A stretch of 64,000 bases of DNA from positions 1 through 64,000 of the forward strand of contig NZ_LDJP01000006.1 of the NCBI RefSeq assembly GCF_001431505.1. Direction: 5' to 3'. The notes below the pieces were generated by a model, which ran no database searches, was not told the DNA's origin, and saw only the letters and a program-made list of their open reading frames with translations. Origin of the DNA: Stenotrophomonas daejeonensis (lineage in GTDB: Bacteria; Pseudomonadota; Gammaproteobacteria; Xanthomonadales; Xanthomonadaceae). Positions 54,014 to 63,480 of the stretch are shown here, piece after piece. The position numbers and the translations under genes are program-made. Numbering within the stretch: the stretch's first letter is position 1; each line of letters starts with the position of its first letter.

Positions 54014-55687
54014 ATGAACCAGAGCAGTCGTGGCAATGCCGTGTGCAACCGTGTGCGTTTGTGGTCCCCGTCACTGCTGGCGCTTGCCGTGGCAGTGTGT
54101 TTGCCGCGGCCGGCATTGGCGGCAGACCCGCAATGCGAGGTGTGGGATGCCGCCACCCAGAGTTGGGTTTACAACCCGGCGGCCAATACCGACCAGGGTG
54201 ATGAACACGGGCGGGACAACGCCACCTGCGAGGTCTTCGCTTCGGCCTATGGGAACCTCAACATGGCCCTCGAGGGTTACAGCAGTGCCTTTGGTTCCCA
54301 GAACAGAGCCCGAGGTTTCGCCAGCAGTGCCTTCGGTGACGCCAACCGGGCCAATGGCGCGGGCAGCAGCGCCTTCGGCTACCAGAACACGGCCAATGGC
54401 CGTGACAGCAATGCGTTCGGAAAATCCAATTTCGCTGCCCTTCGTGAAAGCAATGCCTTCGGCAGCTACAACCGGGCCAGGGGCGAGCGCAGCAGCGCTT
54501 TCGGCTACGAGAACACCAGCGACGGCAAGGGCAGCAGCGCCTTCGGCATCGGCGGCAAGGCGGAGGGCGACGGCAGCCTCGCCCTGTCCGGTTGGGACGA
54601 CAAGAACGGCAACGGTATGAGTGACGATGGCGAGCATGCCACTGCCAGCGGCAGGTCCGCGGTAGCCGTGGGCAGCGCGGTGTCGGCCAGCGGCATGAGC
54701 AGCACCGCCGTTGGCGTGCGCAACGACGCAGGCGCGATGCAGGCCAGCGCCGTCGGCTACGGCAACACGGCCAGCGCCATGTGGAGCAATGCGTTCGGCA
54801 ACAATTCCCGTGCGCAGGGCGAGGCGAGCAGCGCATTCGGTACCAACAACCTCGCCAGTGGCACCGGCAGCGGCGCCTATGGCTGGCAGAACACGGCCAG
54901 TGGCGCCGCCAGCCATGCATTCGGCGTGGGCAACGTCGCAAGCGGCGAACGCAGTACCGCGCTCGGTAACTGGACCGTCGCCAGTGGCGGCTACAGCAGT
55001 GCCTTCGGCTTCCAGTCGCAGGCCTTGAATTTCGGCAGCACCGCCATCGGCTACATGGCCGTGGCCGACCGCGACTACGCGGTCTCGGTGGGGGCGGCCG
55101 GCAGCGAGCGCCAGATCATCCACCTTGCCGACGGTACCCAGGCCACCGATGCGGTGAACCTGCGCCAGTTGCAGGCGGGCGATGCGCAGACGTTGGCCGC
55201 CGCCAATGCCTATACCGATGCGCAGGTGGCCAGCGTGGCCGGCGCAGCGGCGGCTGGCGCGTTGGACGCGGCCAAGGACTATGCCGATGCCGGCGATGCG
55301 GCCACGCTGGCATCGGCCCGTGATTACACGGATACCACCGCTACCCGGACGCTGGCTTCGGCCAATGCCTACACCGACCAGAAGTTCGCCGGCTGGAACG
55401 ACCAGTTCACCCAATTCCGCAACGACGTGGATCGCCGTTTAAGCCATATGGATGCACGCATCGACCGCATGGGCGCGATGGGCAGCGCGATGATGAACAT
55501 GAGCGCCAGCCTTGCCGGCATCCATACGCAGAACAAGCTGGGCGTGGGCGTGGGTTTCCAGGGCGGGCGCAAGGCCGTATCCATCGGCTACCAGCGTGCA
55601 GTCAGCGAGCGCGCGGCGTTCACCATTGGCGGCTCGTCCAGCGGCAGCGACAAATCCGTCGGCATGGGCGGTGGCTTCGGCTGGTAA
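54014..55687 (+). CDS. YadA-like trimeric autotransporter adhesin
   Basis: 557 residues. Signal peptide to about residue 36 (PRPALA). A head of about 14-residue SSAFG/TAVG-type repeats runs from 77 to 350, the left-handed beta-roll of YadA heads. Within it is an EF-hand-like loop at 196-207 (Asp196, Asn198, Asn200, Glu207). The neck QATDAVNLRQL is at 376-386, a coiled-coil stalk at 387-485, and a YadA anchor at about 485-557 ending in Trp. It should insert in the outer membrane as a trimer and bind surfaces or host cells. GGAGGA precedes ATG 54014. Confidence 0.92.
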   Translation: MNQSSRGNAVCNRVRLWSPSLLALAVAVCLPRPALAADPQCEVWDAATQSWVYNPAANTDQGDEHGRDNATCEVFASAYGNLNMALEGYSSAFGSQNRARGFASSAFGDANRANGAGSSAFGYQNTANGRDSNAFGKSNFAALRESNAFGSYNRARGERSSAFGYENTSDGKGSSAFGIGGKAEGDGSLALSGWDDKNGNGMSDDGEHATASGRSAVAVGSAVSASGMSSTAVGVRNDAGAMQASAVGYGNTASAMWSNAFGNNSRAQGEASSAFGTNNLASGTGSGAYGWQNTASGAASHAFGVGNVASGERSTALGNWTVASGGYSSAFGFQSQALNFGSTAIGYMAVADRDYAVSVGAAGSERQIIHLADGTQATDAVNLRQLQAGDAQTLAAANAYTDAQVASVAGAAAAGALDAAKDYADAGDAATLASARDYTDTTATRTLASANAYTDQKFAGWNDQFTQFRNDVDRRLSHMDARIDRMGAMGSAMMNMSASLAGIHTQNKLGVGVGFQGGRKAVSIGYQRAVSERAAFTIGGSSSGSDKSVGMGGGFGW

Positions 55688-55868
55688 TCCGCCGGTGGGA
55701 GCAGTGGGAGTGGGCTTGCCGGCGGCTGTGACGGGGCGGGTTGGTGGAAAACGCTTGCCGGCGACGTCCCTCCCACCCGGCCGGGCTGGGGGCAGTGCAA
55801 CCGCGTTGTTGCCCTTGCCCGGCGGGCATTGCAAGATCGGTGCACGAACCGTGCGCAAGGATGTTGCA

Positions 55869-56405
55869 ATGCCCGAGTTGCCTGCTCCCGAGACCATGGG
55901 CATATCGCTTGATGAACGTTTCGGGCTCCTGTACCGGGAACTGCAACGCATTGCCCACCGTGAACTGGGCGCGAGCCGGCGTACCTCGCTGCATACCACC
56001 GTGCTGGTGCACGAGGCCTACCTGCGCATGGAGGCCGGTGCGGTACGCGACATGGGGCGGCTTCCGTTCCTTGCGCTCGCCGGGCGGGTGATGCGTTGCG
56101 TGTTGGTGGACCATGTGCGCGAGCGGCAGGCACTCAAGCGTGGCGGCGACCAGGTGCGCGTCACCCTGGAAACCGAGCCGGGCGTGGCCGATGGCGGCAT
56201 GCCGCGCATCGACGTGCTGGCGATAGAACGCGGCATGCAGGCCTTGGCCGGGTTGGAGCCGCGGTTGGTGACGGTGGTGGAATGCCGCTTTCACGCCGGC
56301 ATGGAGTTTGCCGAAATCGCCGAGTACCTCGGCGTGTCCGAACGCACCGCGCAGCGTGACTGGCGGCGTGCACGGGCATTCCTGCTGGACATGCTGCAAG
56401 CCTGA
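55869..56405 (+). CDS. ECF sigma factor of the ECF43/TIGR02999 type
   Basis: 178 residues. Sigma-2 (about 15-85) has LLYRELQRIAHRELGASRRT and TVLVHEAYLRM, the pattern of the TIGR02999 family; sigma-4 (about 118-175) ends with EFAEIAEYLGVSERTAQRDW. This family is usually encoded beside a Ser/Thr kinase, as here, and lacks a classical anti-sigma factor. In Xanthomonas and Vibrio relatives the kinase activates the sigma factor by phosphorylation. Expected targets include this locus. Confidence 0.88.
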   Translation: MPELPAPETMGISLDERFGLLYRELQRIAHRELGASRRTSLHTTVLVHEAYLRMEAGAVRDMGRLPFLALAGRVMRCVLVDHVRERQALKRGGDQVRVTLETEPGVADGGMPRIDVLAIERGMQALAGLEPRLVTVVECRFHAGMEFAEIAEYLGVSERTAQRDWRRARAFLLDMLQA

Positions 56406-56512
56406 AACATTCTTTCGGTGGGGTATCGCCTTGCCATCCGGGGCGGTGCTTCTGCCGGCTCCGCGAGTACGGCGCCGTGCCGGCCGCGAGCAACACCAAA
56501 CGGGGAAACGGG

Positions 56513-58921
56513 ATGACCGCCAAAACCGAGCAACAACGCTGGCGTCGATTGTCGCAACTGTTCGAGCAGATGGCAGACATGCCGGTGGATGCGCGCGCGG
56601 CCTTCCTTGATTCCGAATGCGGCGGCGACCTGCCAATGCGCGCACAACTGGAGCGCATGCTGGCGCTGGACGACGCTCCGCACGTGATGGACGAAGGCGT
56701 GGGCATGGTGCTGCAGTTTGAGCCGGACGAAACCGGCTGGATCGAACAGGCCGGCAGCGAACGACTGGGCCACTGGCAATTGCAGGGGATGATCGGCACC
56801 GGCGCGACCGGCGCGGTGTTTGCCGCCTGGCGCTGCGATGACACCGCCCAGTGCGCGGCGGTCAAGCGCTTGCGCCAGCGCTGGGATGGCAGCCCGCAGG
56901 CGCTGCGTTTCCTGCAGGAGCGGCGCATCCTGGCGGCGTTGTCGCACCCGAATATCCCGCGCCTGCTCGATCATGGCCTGGATGCCGATTCGCGGCCCTG
57001 GTTCGCATTGGAACTGGTGCAAGGCCAGACGATCACCGACTGGGCCGATGCACGGCAACTGGGCCTTCCCGCGCGCATCGAGCTGATGCTGGCGGTTTGC
57101 GCGGCGGTTCAGCACGCGCATGCGCGCTTCGTGGTTCATCGCGACCTCAAGCCCGGCAACATCCTGGTCAGCGAGGAGGGACACCCGATGGTGCTGGATT
57201 TCGGCGTCGCCAAGCGCCTGGATCTGCACGAGGGCCAGACCGGCACTGGATTGGTGGCAGGCTTCACCCCGGAATACGCGGCGCCGGAGCAGGTCAGCGG
57301 CGGACCCATCAGCGCGGCTACCGACGTGTATGCGCTGGGCGTGGTGCTGTATCAACTGCTGACCGGGCGGCTGCCATATGTGCTCAATGCACTGAACCTG
57401 CAGCGCATGGCCGAGGCGATCGCCGAGCGCGTGCCGCTGCGGGTGGACCATGCCATCGTCTCCGACGGCGATGCCGCGCGCGATGCGCGCCTGGCCTCGC
57501 GCAGCATCGACCTGAAGCATTTCCGGCGCTACGTGCGCGGAGACCTGGCGCGCATCCTGCAGACCGCACTGGCGAAGGAGCAGGAGCGCCGCTACCCCAG
57601 TGTCGAAGCCTTCGCCCGCGACATGCGGCGTTTCCTTGATGGCCGCCCGGTGTCGGTCAGCGGCGATACGTTCGGCTATCGCGCAGGCAAGTTCGCGCGG
57701 CGCCACCGCGGGGCCGTGTCCATGGCGGCGATCGCCGTGCTGGCGGCGGTGACCGGCGTGATCGGCATCGTGCACCAATCCCAACGCGCGCATGTCCAGG
57801 CACAGCGCGCCGAGGCCGAGGCCGTGCGTGCCGAGCACGAGGCGCGGCGCGCCCGCGCCGAAGCCGACAGCGCGGCGGCCTCCAACGACTTCCTGCGCAG
57901 CGTATTCGCGTTGAATGTGCCGACGGCGGCCAACCGGGAGCCGACGCTGCGGCAGGCGCTGGAAAAGGCCGTGGCGGAGATGGAGGCCGAAAGTGTCGCC
58001 GTGCCGTTGATGAAAGTGCGTTTCCTGCTTGCCGCCGCCACCAGTTTCGAGAGCTTTGGCGAGGAGGCACGCGCCACCGCGCTGGTACGCCAGGCGCTGG
58101 CGTTGCAGGAAAGCCAGCTGCCCGCGGCCCGGGACGAGCGCGCGCGTTCGCTGTTGCAGTTGGCATGGCTGCGGATGAACTACGAGCCGGAACAGGCGCT
58201 GCGGTGGGCACAGGAGGGTTTCGCCCTGCAGCAGGGCAACGACCTGGTCAGCTACAGCGCGATGAGCGAGGCGTATTCGCTGCTGGCCGCTGCGTACTAC
58301 GGCATGGGTGACATGGAGGCTGCGCTGCGGACCACGCGGCAGGGCCGTGCCTACATGCGGGGGCATGGGCAGGGCGAAGACAGTACCGACATGATCGCTT
58401 CATGGACCAACGAGGCGGTCATGCTGACCGACATGAAGCGATTTGATGACGCCATGACGGTTCATGCGCAGGCCATGGCCGGTGTCGAGGCCCGTCATGG
58501 CGTGCAGTCCACCGAGGCATTGTTGCAGCGTCTGTACGCCGGCTACACGTTGAACGTCGCCTCCCGTTTCGCCGAAGCAGTGTCCATGCTCGAACCGGTG
58601 CAGCCGGACCTGCTGGCGCGGCTGGGTGGCGACCATCCCAAGGCGCAACTGGCGAACATGCAGGCCGGGCGCGCCTTGATGGGGGTGGGGCGCAATGCGG
58701 ACGGTGCCGCGTTGATGGCGCAGGCGCATGCCTACGGGCGCGACCACGATTTCGAGGGGCGCCAGGACGTGGTTGCGGCGATGCTCGCAACCGCCTTGGC
58801 CAGGAGCGGGCAGTGCGTACAGGCCCGGGCGGTGATGCGCGAGATGCTTGCCCGCGGGCTTTCCGTCGAGGGAAGCTGGTCCACGCCCCTGAAGAACACC
58901 CGTTGCGGACAGGACGAATGA
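56513..58921 (+). CDS. Transmembrane Ser/Thr kinase with helical-repeat outer domain
   Basis: 802 residues. Kinase domain (about 85-380): G-loop IGTGATGAVF (94-103), Lys118, HRDLKPGN (209-216), DFG (229-231), APE (257-259). One membrane helix (about 400-420), a coiled coil rich in Ala/Glu/Arg (425-460), then TPR-like helices (about 480-790) that should lie in the periplasm. The layout matches PknS/PknT-type kinases paired with ECF43 sigma factors. GGGGAAACGGG precedes ATG 56513. Confidence 0.92.
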   Translation: MTAKTEQQRWRRLSQLFEQMADMPVDARAAFLDSECGGDLPMRAQLERMLALDDAPHVMDEGVGMVLQFEPDETGWIEQAGSERLGHWQLQGMIGTGATGAVFAAWRCDDTAQCAAVKRLRQRWDGSPQALRFLQERRILAALSHPNIPRLLDHGLDADSRPWFALELVQGQTITDWADARQLGLPARIELMLAVCAAVQHAHARFVVHRDLKPGNILVSEEGHPMVLDFGVAKRLDLHEGQTGTGLVAGFTPEYAAPEQVSGGPISAATDVYALGVVLYQLLTGRLPYVLNALNLQRMAEAIAERVPLRVDHAIVSDGDAARDARLASRSIDLKHFRRYVRGDLARILQTALAKEQERRYPSVEAFARDMRRFLDGRPVSVSGDTFGYRAGKFARRHRGAVSMAAIAVLAAVTGVIGIVHQSQRAHVQAQRAEAEAVRAEHEARRARAEADSAAASNDFLRSVFALNVPTAANREPTLRQALEKAVAEMEAESVAVPLMKVRFLLAAATSFESFGEEARATALVRQALALQESQLPAARDERARSLLQLAWLRMNYEPEQALRWAQEGFALQQGNDLVSYSAMSEAYSLLAAAYYGMGDMEAALRTTRQGRAYMRGHGQGEDSTDMIASWTNEAVMLTDMKRFDDAMTVHAQAMAGVEARHGVQSTEALLQRLYAGYTLNVASRFAEAVSMLEPVQPDLLARLGGDHPKAQLANMQAGRALMGVGRNADGAALMAQAHAYGRDHDFEGRQDVVAAMLATALARSGQCVQARAVMREMLARGLSVEGSWSTPLKNTRCGQDE

Positions 58922-58972
58922 CGGCGCGGCTGTTTCCCGTGGATTGGCGGCCGTACCGCTGCCGCGCCGTCA
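58919..58972. repeat. Perfect inverted repeat joining two convergent stop codons
   Basis: TGACGGCGCGGC (58919-58930) and GCCGCGCCGTCA (58961-58972) form a 12-bp stem. Both terminal trinucleotides are the TGA stops of the kinase and antiporter genes. It probably serves as a two-way terminator, though the 30-base loop is long and there is no T-run. Confidence 0.55.
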
Positions 58973-60691
58973 ATAGGTGGCAGGTGGCAGTGTGGGTGAT
59001 GACGCGGGCGCGACCCGCATGGCGCGGTACGGCGGCGTGGCCATGACCATTTCCGCCAGCGAATGCGCCAGCTCGCGCTCGGCCATCACCGTGCCGTCGG
59101 CGCCGTGTTCGAGCAGGTGCTTGACCTCGGCATCGCTGTGCGCGCGCGCCAGCAGGGTCAGGCCGGGATTGATGGCGCGCAGCTTGGCCAGCGCCTCGCC
59201 GGCTTCCAGCGGCTGCGGAATGGCGAGGATGGCGATCTTGGCGCGCTCGGGGTGGGCCTCGGCCAGCACCCGGTCGGCGGCGGCGCTGCCGCGGATGCCG
59301 GGGATGCCGGCCGCGTGCGCACGCTCGACGTGCTCGCGGTTGTCGTCGATCACCAGCAGCGGCACGCCGCGGTCGTGCAGCACCTGCGCCAGCGTGCTGC
59401 CGACGCGGCCGTAGCCGATGACGATGGCGTGGTCGTGCAGGTCCAGCGACGGGCCGGGCGGGATGTCCGGCACCTCCGGCACCGGCTGGGCCTCCTTGTG
59501 CCGGGCCTGCCAGCGGTCGAGCAGGCTGAACACCAGCGGGTTGAGCATGATCGACACCAGCGCGCCGGCCAGCACCAGCGATTGCCCGGCCGGCGGCAGG
59601 ATCTTCAGCGCCACGCCAAGGCCGGCGATGATGAAGGCGAACTCGCCGATCTGCGCCAGCGAGGCGGAGATGGTCAGCGCCGTGCCCTTGGAATGGCCGA
59701 ACAGGCGCACGATGAAGAACGCGGCGGCGGACTTGCCGAACATGATGATCGCCACCGTCGCCAGCACCTGCCACGGGTGCTCGAGCACGATCTTCGGATC
59801 GAACAGCATGCCCACCGAGACGAAGAACAGCACCGCGAACGCGTCGCGCAGCGGCAGCGAATCGTGCGCGGCCTTGTGGCTCAGTTCGGATTCGTTGAGC
59901 ATCATCCCGGCGAAGAACGCGCCCAGCGCGAACGACACGCCGAACAGCGCGGCCGCGCCGAACGCCACGCCCAGCGCGATGGCCAGCACCGACAGGGTGA
60001 ACAGCTCGCGCGAGCCGGTGCCGGCGATGCGCTCCAGTACCCACGGGATCACCCGGCGCCCGACCACCAGCATCACCGCCACGAACAGGCCCAGCTGCAC
60101 GAAGGTCCAGCCGATGGAGGCCAGCACGCTGCCGACGCTGTGGTGCTGGCCCTGCGCCTCCGGCCCGAACACCCCGGCGATCACCGGCATCATCACCAGC
60201 GCCAGCACGCAGGCCAGGTCCTCGACGATCAGCCAGCCCACCGCGATCTTGCCGCGGGTGGTCTCCAGCAGGCGCCGTTCCTCCATCGCCCGCAGCAGCA
60301 CCACGGTCGAGGCGGTGGCCAGCGAGAAGCCGAAGATCACCCCGTGCAGCGCCGGCCAGCCCATCAGCGTGGCCACGCCCCAGCCCAGCAGCGTGGCCAC
60401 CGCGATCTGTCCGATGGCGCCGGGGATGGCGATGGCCTTCACCGCCATCAGGTCCTTCAGCGAGAAGTGCAGGCCGACGCCGAACATCAGCAGCATCACC
60501 CCGATCTCGGCCAACTGGTTGGCCAGGGTCTGGTCGGCGACGAAGCCCGGCGTGAACGGCCCGACCACCACCCCCGCCACCAGATAGCCCACCAGCGGCG
60601 ACAGCCGCAGCTTGTTGGCCAGGGCGCCGAACACGAAGGCCAGGCCCAGGCCGATGGCGATCATGTTGATCAGGGCGGTGTCATGGTGCAT
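58970..60691 (-). CDS. CPA2-family K+/H+ antiporter with TrkA-N domain (Kef/YbaL type)
   Basis: 573 residues. About 12 membrane helices (1-385) of the Na+/H+ exchanger fold, with GWLIVEDLACVLALV (buried acid) and SLAQIGEFAFIIAGLGV. A cytosolic TrkA-N (RCK) domain from about 415 begins HAIVIGYGRVGSTLAQVLHDR and binds a nucleotide. It resembles E. coli YbaL; the glutathione-gating residues of KefC could not be checked. ATG 60691 starts the first helix. Confidence 0.9.
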   Translation of the reverse strand: MHHDTALINMIAIGLGLAFVFGALANKLRLSPLVGYLVAGVVVGPFTPGFVADQTLANQLAEIGVMLLMFGVGLHFSLKDLMAVKAIAIPGAIGQIAVATLLGWGVATLMGWPALHGVIFGFSLATASTVVLLRAMEERRLLETTRGKIAVGWLIVEDLACVLALVMMPVIAGVFGPEAQGQHHSVGSVLASIGWTFVQLGLFVAVMLVVGRRVIPWVLERIAGTGSRELFTLSVLAIALGVAFGAAALFGVSFALGAFFAGMMLNESELSHKAAHDSLPLRDAFAVLFFVSVGMLFDPKIVLEHPWQVLATVAIIMFGKSAAAFFIVRLFGHSKGTALTISASLAQIGEFAFIIAGLGVALKILPPAGQSLVLAGALVSIMLNPLVFSLLDRWQARHKEAQPVPEVPDIPPGPSLDLHDHAIVIGYGRVGSTLAQVLHDRGVPLLVIDDNREHVERAHAAGIPGIRGSAAADRVLAEAHPERAKIAILAIPQPLEAGEALAKLRAINPGLTLLARAHSDAEVKHLLEHGADGTVMAERELAHSLAEMVMATPPYRAMRVAPASSPTLPPATY

Positions 60692-60786
60692 CGGGACTCG
60701 CAGAAGAAGGGGATGGGCCGATTCTACGGATGTTGTGCGGCCGGGCGGAAATGGTGTGGTGGTTGTGTCGGCCAGCGGTCGGTTTT

Positions 60787-60917
60787 CCCTTCTCCCTCTG
60801 GGAGAAGGTGCCCCGAAGGGGCGGATGAGGGTACGGGCGAAGCCTCGTGCAGCTTGATATTGCGAGGGCTTCGCCCTCGTACCCTCTCCCCAACCCCTCT
60901 CCCAGAGGGAGAGGGGC
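60787..60917. repeat. Long imperfect inverted repeat, intergenic
   Basis: Arms of about 50 bases, each with CTCCCTCTGGGAGA-type palindromes, GAGGGTACG and GGGCGAAGCC, meet around TCGTGCAGCTTGATATTG. Similar elements are frequent between genes in Xanthomonadaceae. It lies between the antiporter gene and the TonB-receptor terminator; 60692-60988 contains no gene. Confidence 0.75.
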
Positions 60918-60923
60918 TTACTC

Positions 60924-60960
60924 AAAAACGCGCATGCCCCGGTTTCCCGGGGCATGCGCG
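60924..60960 (-). terminator. Intrinsic terminator of the TonB-dependent receptor
   Basis: CGCGCATGCCCCGG pairs with CCGGGGCATGCGCG (14 bp, loop TTTC), and the minus strand continues TTTTTGAG. It starts 29 bases after the receptor stop. Confidence 0.92.
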
Positions 60961-60988
60961 CATCGCTCACTGTCCGGCGTTTGCCGGC

Positions 60989-63409
60989 TCACCACTTGTA
61001 GGTGATGCGGCCGTAGGCGTAGGCGCCGTTGAAGCCGGCCGGCGAGTAGTTGCTGTACGGGAACATGCCCGAGGACGAGTTGGCGAAGATGCTGCGGTCC
61101 GGGTGCGAGTCCAGCACGTTGTCCGCACCCAGGGTCAGCGTCCAGCGCTCGCCGGGCTTGTAGCTGGCCGAGACGTCGACGATCCACTGCGCGCCGAAGG
61201 TCTGGTCGTTGGCCGCGCCGCTGGTGGGGCGGTTGCTGAAGCTGCCGTAGCGGGTGGTGGTCAGGCCGATGTCCCAGCGCTCGGATTTCCACACGCCGCC
61301 GAGGATCACCTTGTCCTTCGGGTAGCCTTCCTCGATGCGGCCGCGCTCGTCGCGGGCGATGCGCGAGGGCGCGAGCGCGGTGAAGGTGTTCCACGCGGCC
61401 GGGTCGGCGGCGATGCCGGTGATCTCGGTCTTGCTGTAGCCGTAGCTGGCGGTGAGGTCCAGCGAGCTGGCCGCCAGCGGCACGCTGTAGGTGCCGACCA
61501 CGTCCACGCCGCGGGTGCGGGTGTCGATGGCGTTGGTGAAGTAGTTGAACGAGGTCACGCCGTTGACGCCGAGGCTGGCCAGCAGGTCCTGCGCGGCTTG
61601 GGCGGCGTCGATCTTGGCCTGGTTGCCGGCGTAGCTGGGGTTGTTCGGGTCGATGTTCAGCGGCGAGGACAGCACGATGCGGTCGTCGATCTCGATCTGG
61701 TAGGCATCCACGGTCAGGTACAGGCGCTCGCTCGGCTGCAGCACCAGGCCCAGGCTGTAGGAGGTGGACTTCTCCTGCTTCAGCGGTTCCGAGCCGAGGG
61801 CCAGGGCCGCCGCGCTGGCGGCCGGGAAGGTGCCGCGCTGGGTGAACACGCCGCTGCTGTCCACCGAGCTGGTAATGACCTGGTAGTTCTGCTGCGCCAG
61901 CGAGGGTGCGCGGAAGCCTGTGGAGGCGGTGGCGCGCAGGGCCACCGCGTCGGTGAAGGCGTAGCGCGCCGACAGCTTGCCGGTGGTTTCGTTGCCGAAG
62001 TCCGAGTAGTCCTCGTAGCGGCCGGCGATGCCGGCGGAGAACTTGTCGGTGAAGTCGCCTTCGAGGCCGGCGTAGACGGCGTAGTTGTGGCGGTCCGAAT
62101 GCACGGCGTTCTCGACGGTGAAGCCGCCGAAGCCCTGCGCGCCGCCGCCGAAGTACGAATCGGCCGAACCCGGCGACTGGTTCCACTTCTCCTGCCGGTA
62201 CTCGGCGCCGAAGGACAGCGTCACCGGGTAGGCCAGGCCCCAGTCCAGCGCCTGCGAGAAGTCGGCGTTGACCACGTTCTGGGTGTACTCCAGCGCGCCG
62301 TCGTAGAAGCTGGTCGGGCTGCTGCTGCCGAGGCTGTAGTTGACCGTGTTGCGGGTGTGGAAGTCGATCTTGTTGTAGCCGTAGTTGTAGCTCACGTCCC
62401 AGTTGAAGCCACCCTCGGTGCTGCCCTTCAGGCCGGCCACCAGCGAACGATCCTTGGAGTACTGGTTGATCTCCGGCACGAAGCCGTCCGGGTAGAACTG
62501 CGCGGTCAGCGGGTTGTGGTTCTTCGAACGGTAGAACGCGAACGAGGTGATGTCGCGGTTGCTGGCCGCCGCGGTGGCGTAGCCGGTGAGCGCGTCGCCG
62601 AACTGGAACTGGCTGTTGGCCGACACCGCCGTGGCCTGCACGCGCGGGTCGCCGATGACGAAGGTCTTCTCGCCGATGCCGGGGAAGTTGCCGGTGTCCG
62701 GGGCGGTGCCCTGGTACGGGCCGGCGCGGTTGCTCTCGTCCTGGTCGCTGACCTGTCCGGCCACGTGCAGGGTGCCGCGGCCGTCGCCGAACTCGACGCC
62801 GGCATCGCCGGAGAGCTGGTACTTGTTGCCGTCGCCGGCCGAATACTGGCCGTAGTCCACCGCCAGGCTGCCGCCCTTGCCGGCGCCCTTGAGCACGATG
62901 TTGACCACGCCGGCGATGGCGTCCGAACCATACTGGGCCGAGGCGCCGTCGCGCAGCACTTCCACGCGCTCGATGGCGGCGATCGGGATCGCGTTCAGGT
63001 CGGTGGCCGAGGAGCCGCGGCCGATGCTGCCGTTGACGTTGAGCTGGGCCGAGGTGTGGCGGCGCTTGCCGTTGACCAGCACCAGCACCTGGTCGGGCGA
63101 GAGCCCGCGCAGCTGCGCCGGGCGGATGCCGCTGGTGCCGTCGGTCAGCGCCGGGCGCGGGAAGTTGAGCGAGGGCAGGGCGCGCGCCAGCGCGGTGGCC
63201 AGCTCGCCGGTGCCGGTGGCCGACAGCGCCTCCGGGGTGATGATGTCGATCGGCGACTGCGACTCGGCCACGGTGCGGTCGGCCACGCGGGTGCCGGTGA
63301 CGATCACGGTATCCAGCGTCTGCGCACTGGACTGGGCGAAGGCGGAAGCGACCGGGAGGCCGAGCGCGATGGCAACGGCGAGGGCGAGCGTGTTGGATTT
63401 GCTGTTCAT
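60989..63409 (-). CDS. TonB-dependent outer-membrane receptor
   Basis: 806 residues. The signal peptide ends around ASAFA (23-25). TonB box DTVIVTGTRVAD, plug domain (about 50-165: RVEVLRDGASAQYGSDAIAGVVNIVLKG) and a 22-strand barrel ending ITYKW follow. There is no N-terminal signalling extension, so it is not a FecA-type transducer. The ligand cannot be read from sequence; xanthomonads use many such receptors for iron chelates, vitamins and plant or oligosaccharide substrates. No transport partner is adjacent. Confidence 0.93.
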   Translation of the reverse strand: MNSKSNTLALAVAIALGLPVASAFAQSSAQTLDTVIVTGTRVADRTVAESQSPIDIITPEALSATGTGELATALARALPSLNFPRPALTDGTSGIRPAQLRGLSPDQVLVLVNGKRRHTSAQLNVNGSIGRGSSATDLNAIPIAAIERVEVLRDGASAQYGSDAIAGVVNIVLKGAGKGGSLAVDYGQYSAGDGNKYQLSGDAGVEFGDGRGTLHVAGQVSDQDESNRAGPYQGTAPDTGNFPGIGEKTFVIGDPRVQATAVSANSQFQFGDALTGYATAAASNRDITSFAFYRSKNHNPLTAQFYPDGFVPEINQYSKDRSLVAGLKGSTEGGFNWDVSYNYGYNKIDFHTRNTVNYSLGSSSPTSFYDGALEYTQNVVNADFSQALDWGLAYPVTLSFGAEYRQEKWNQSPGSADSYFGGGAQGFGGFTVENAVHSDRHNYAVYAGLEGDFTDKFSAGIAGRYEDYSDFGNETTGKLSARYAFTDAVALRATASTGFRAPSLAQQNYQVITSSVDSSGVFTQRGTFPAASAAALALGSEPLKQEKSTSYSLGLVLQPSERLYLTVDAYQIEIDDRIVLSSPLNIDPNNPSYAGNQAKIDAAQAAQDLLASLGVNGVTSFNYFTNAIDTRTRGVDVVGTYSVPLAASSLDLTASYGYSKTEITGIAADPAAWNTFTALAPSRIARDERGRIEEGYPKDKVILGGVWKSERWDIGLTTTRYGSFSNRPTSGAANDQTFGAQWIVDVSASYKPGERWTLTLGADNVLDSHPDRSIFANSSSGMFPYSNYSPAGFNGAYAYGRITYKW

Positions 63410-63480
63410 CAGATTGCGGCTCCGGTGGAGTTGGCGGCACCCGGCGGCGGATTCGGCCGGTGGAGTGGGTGTGTCATCAC

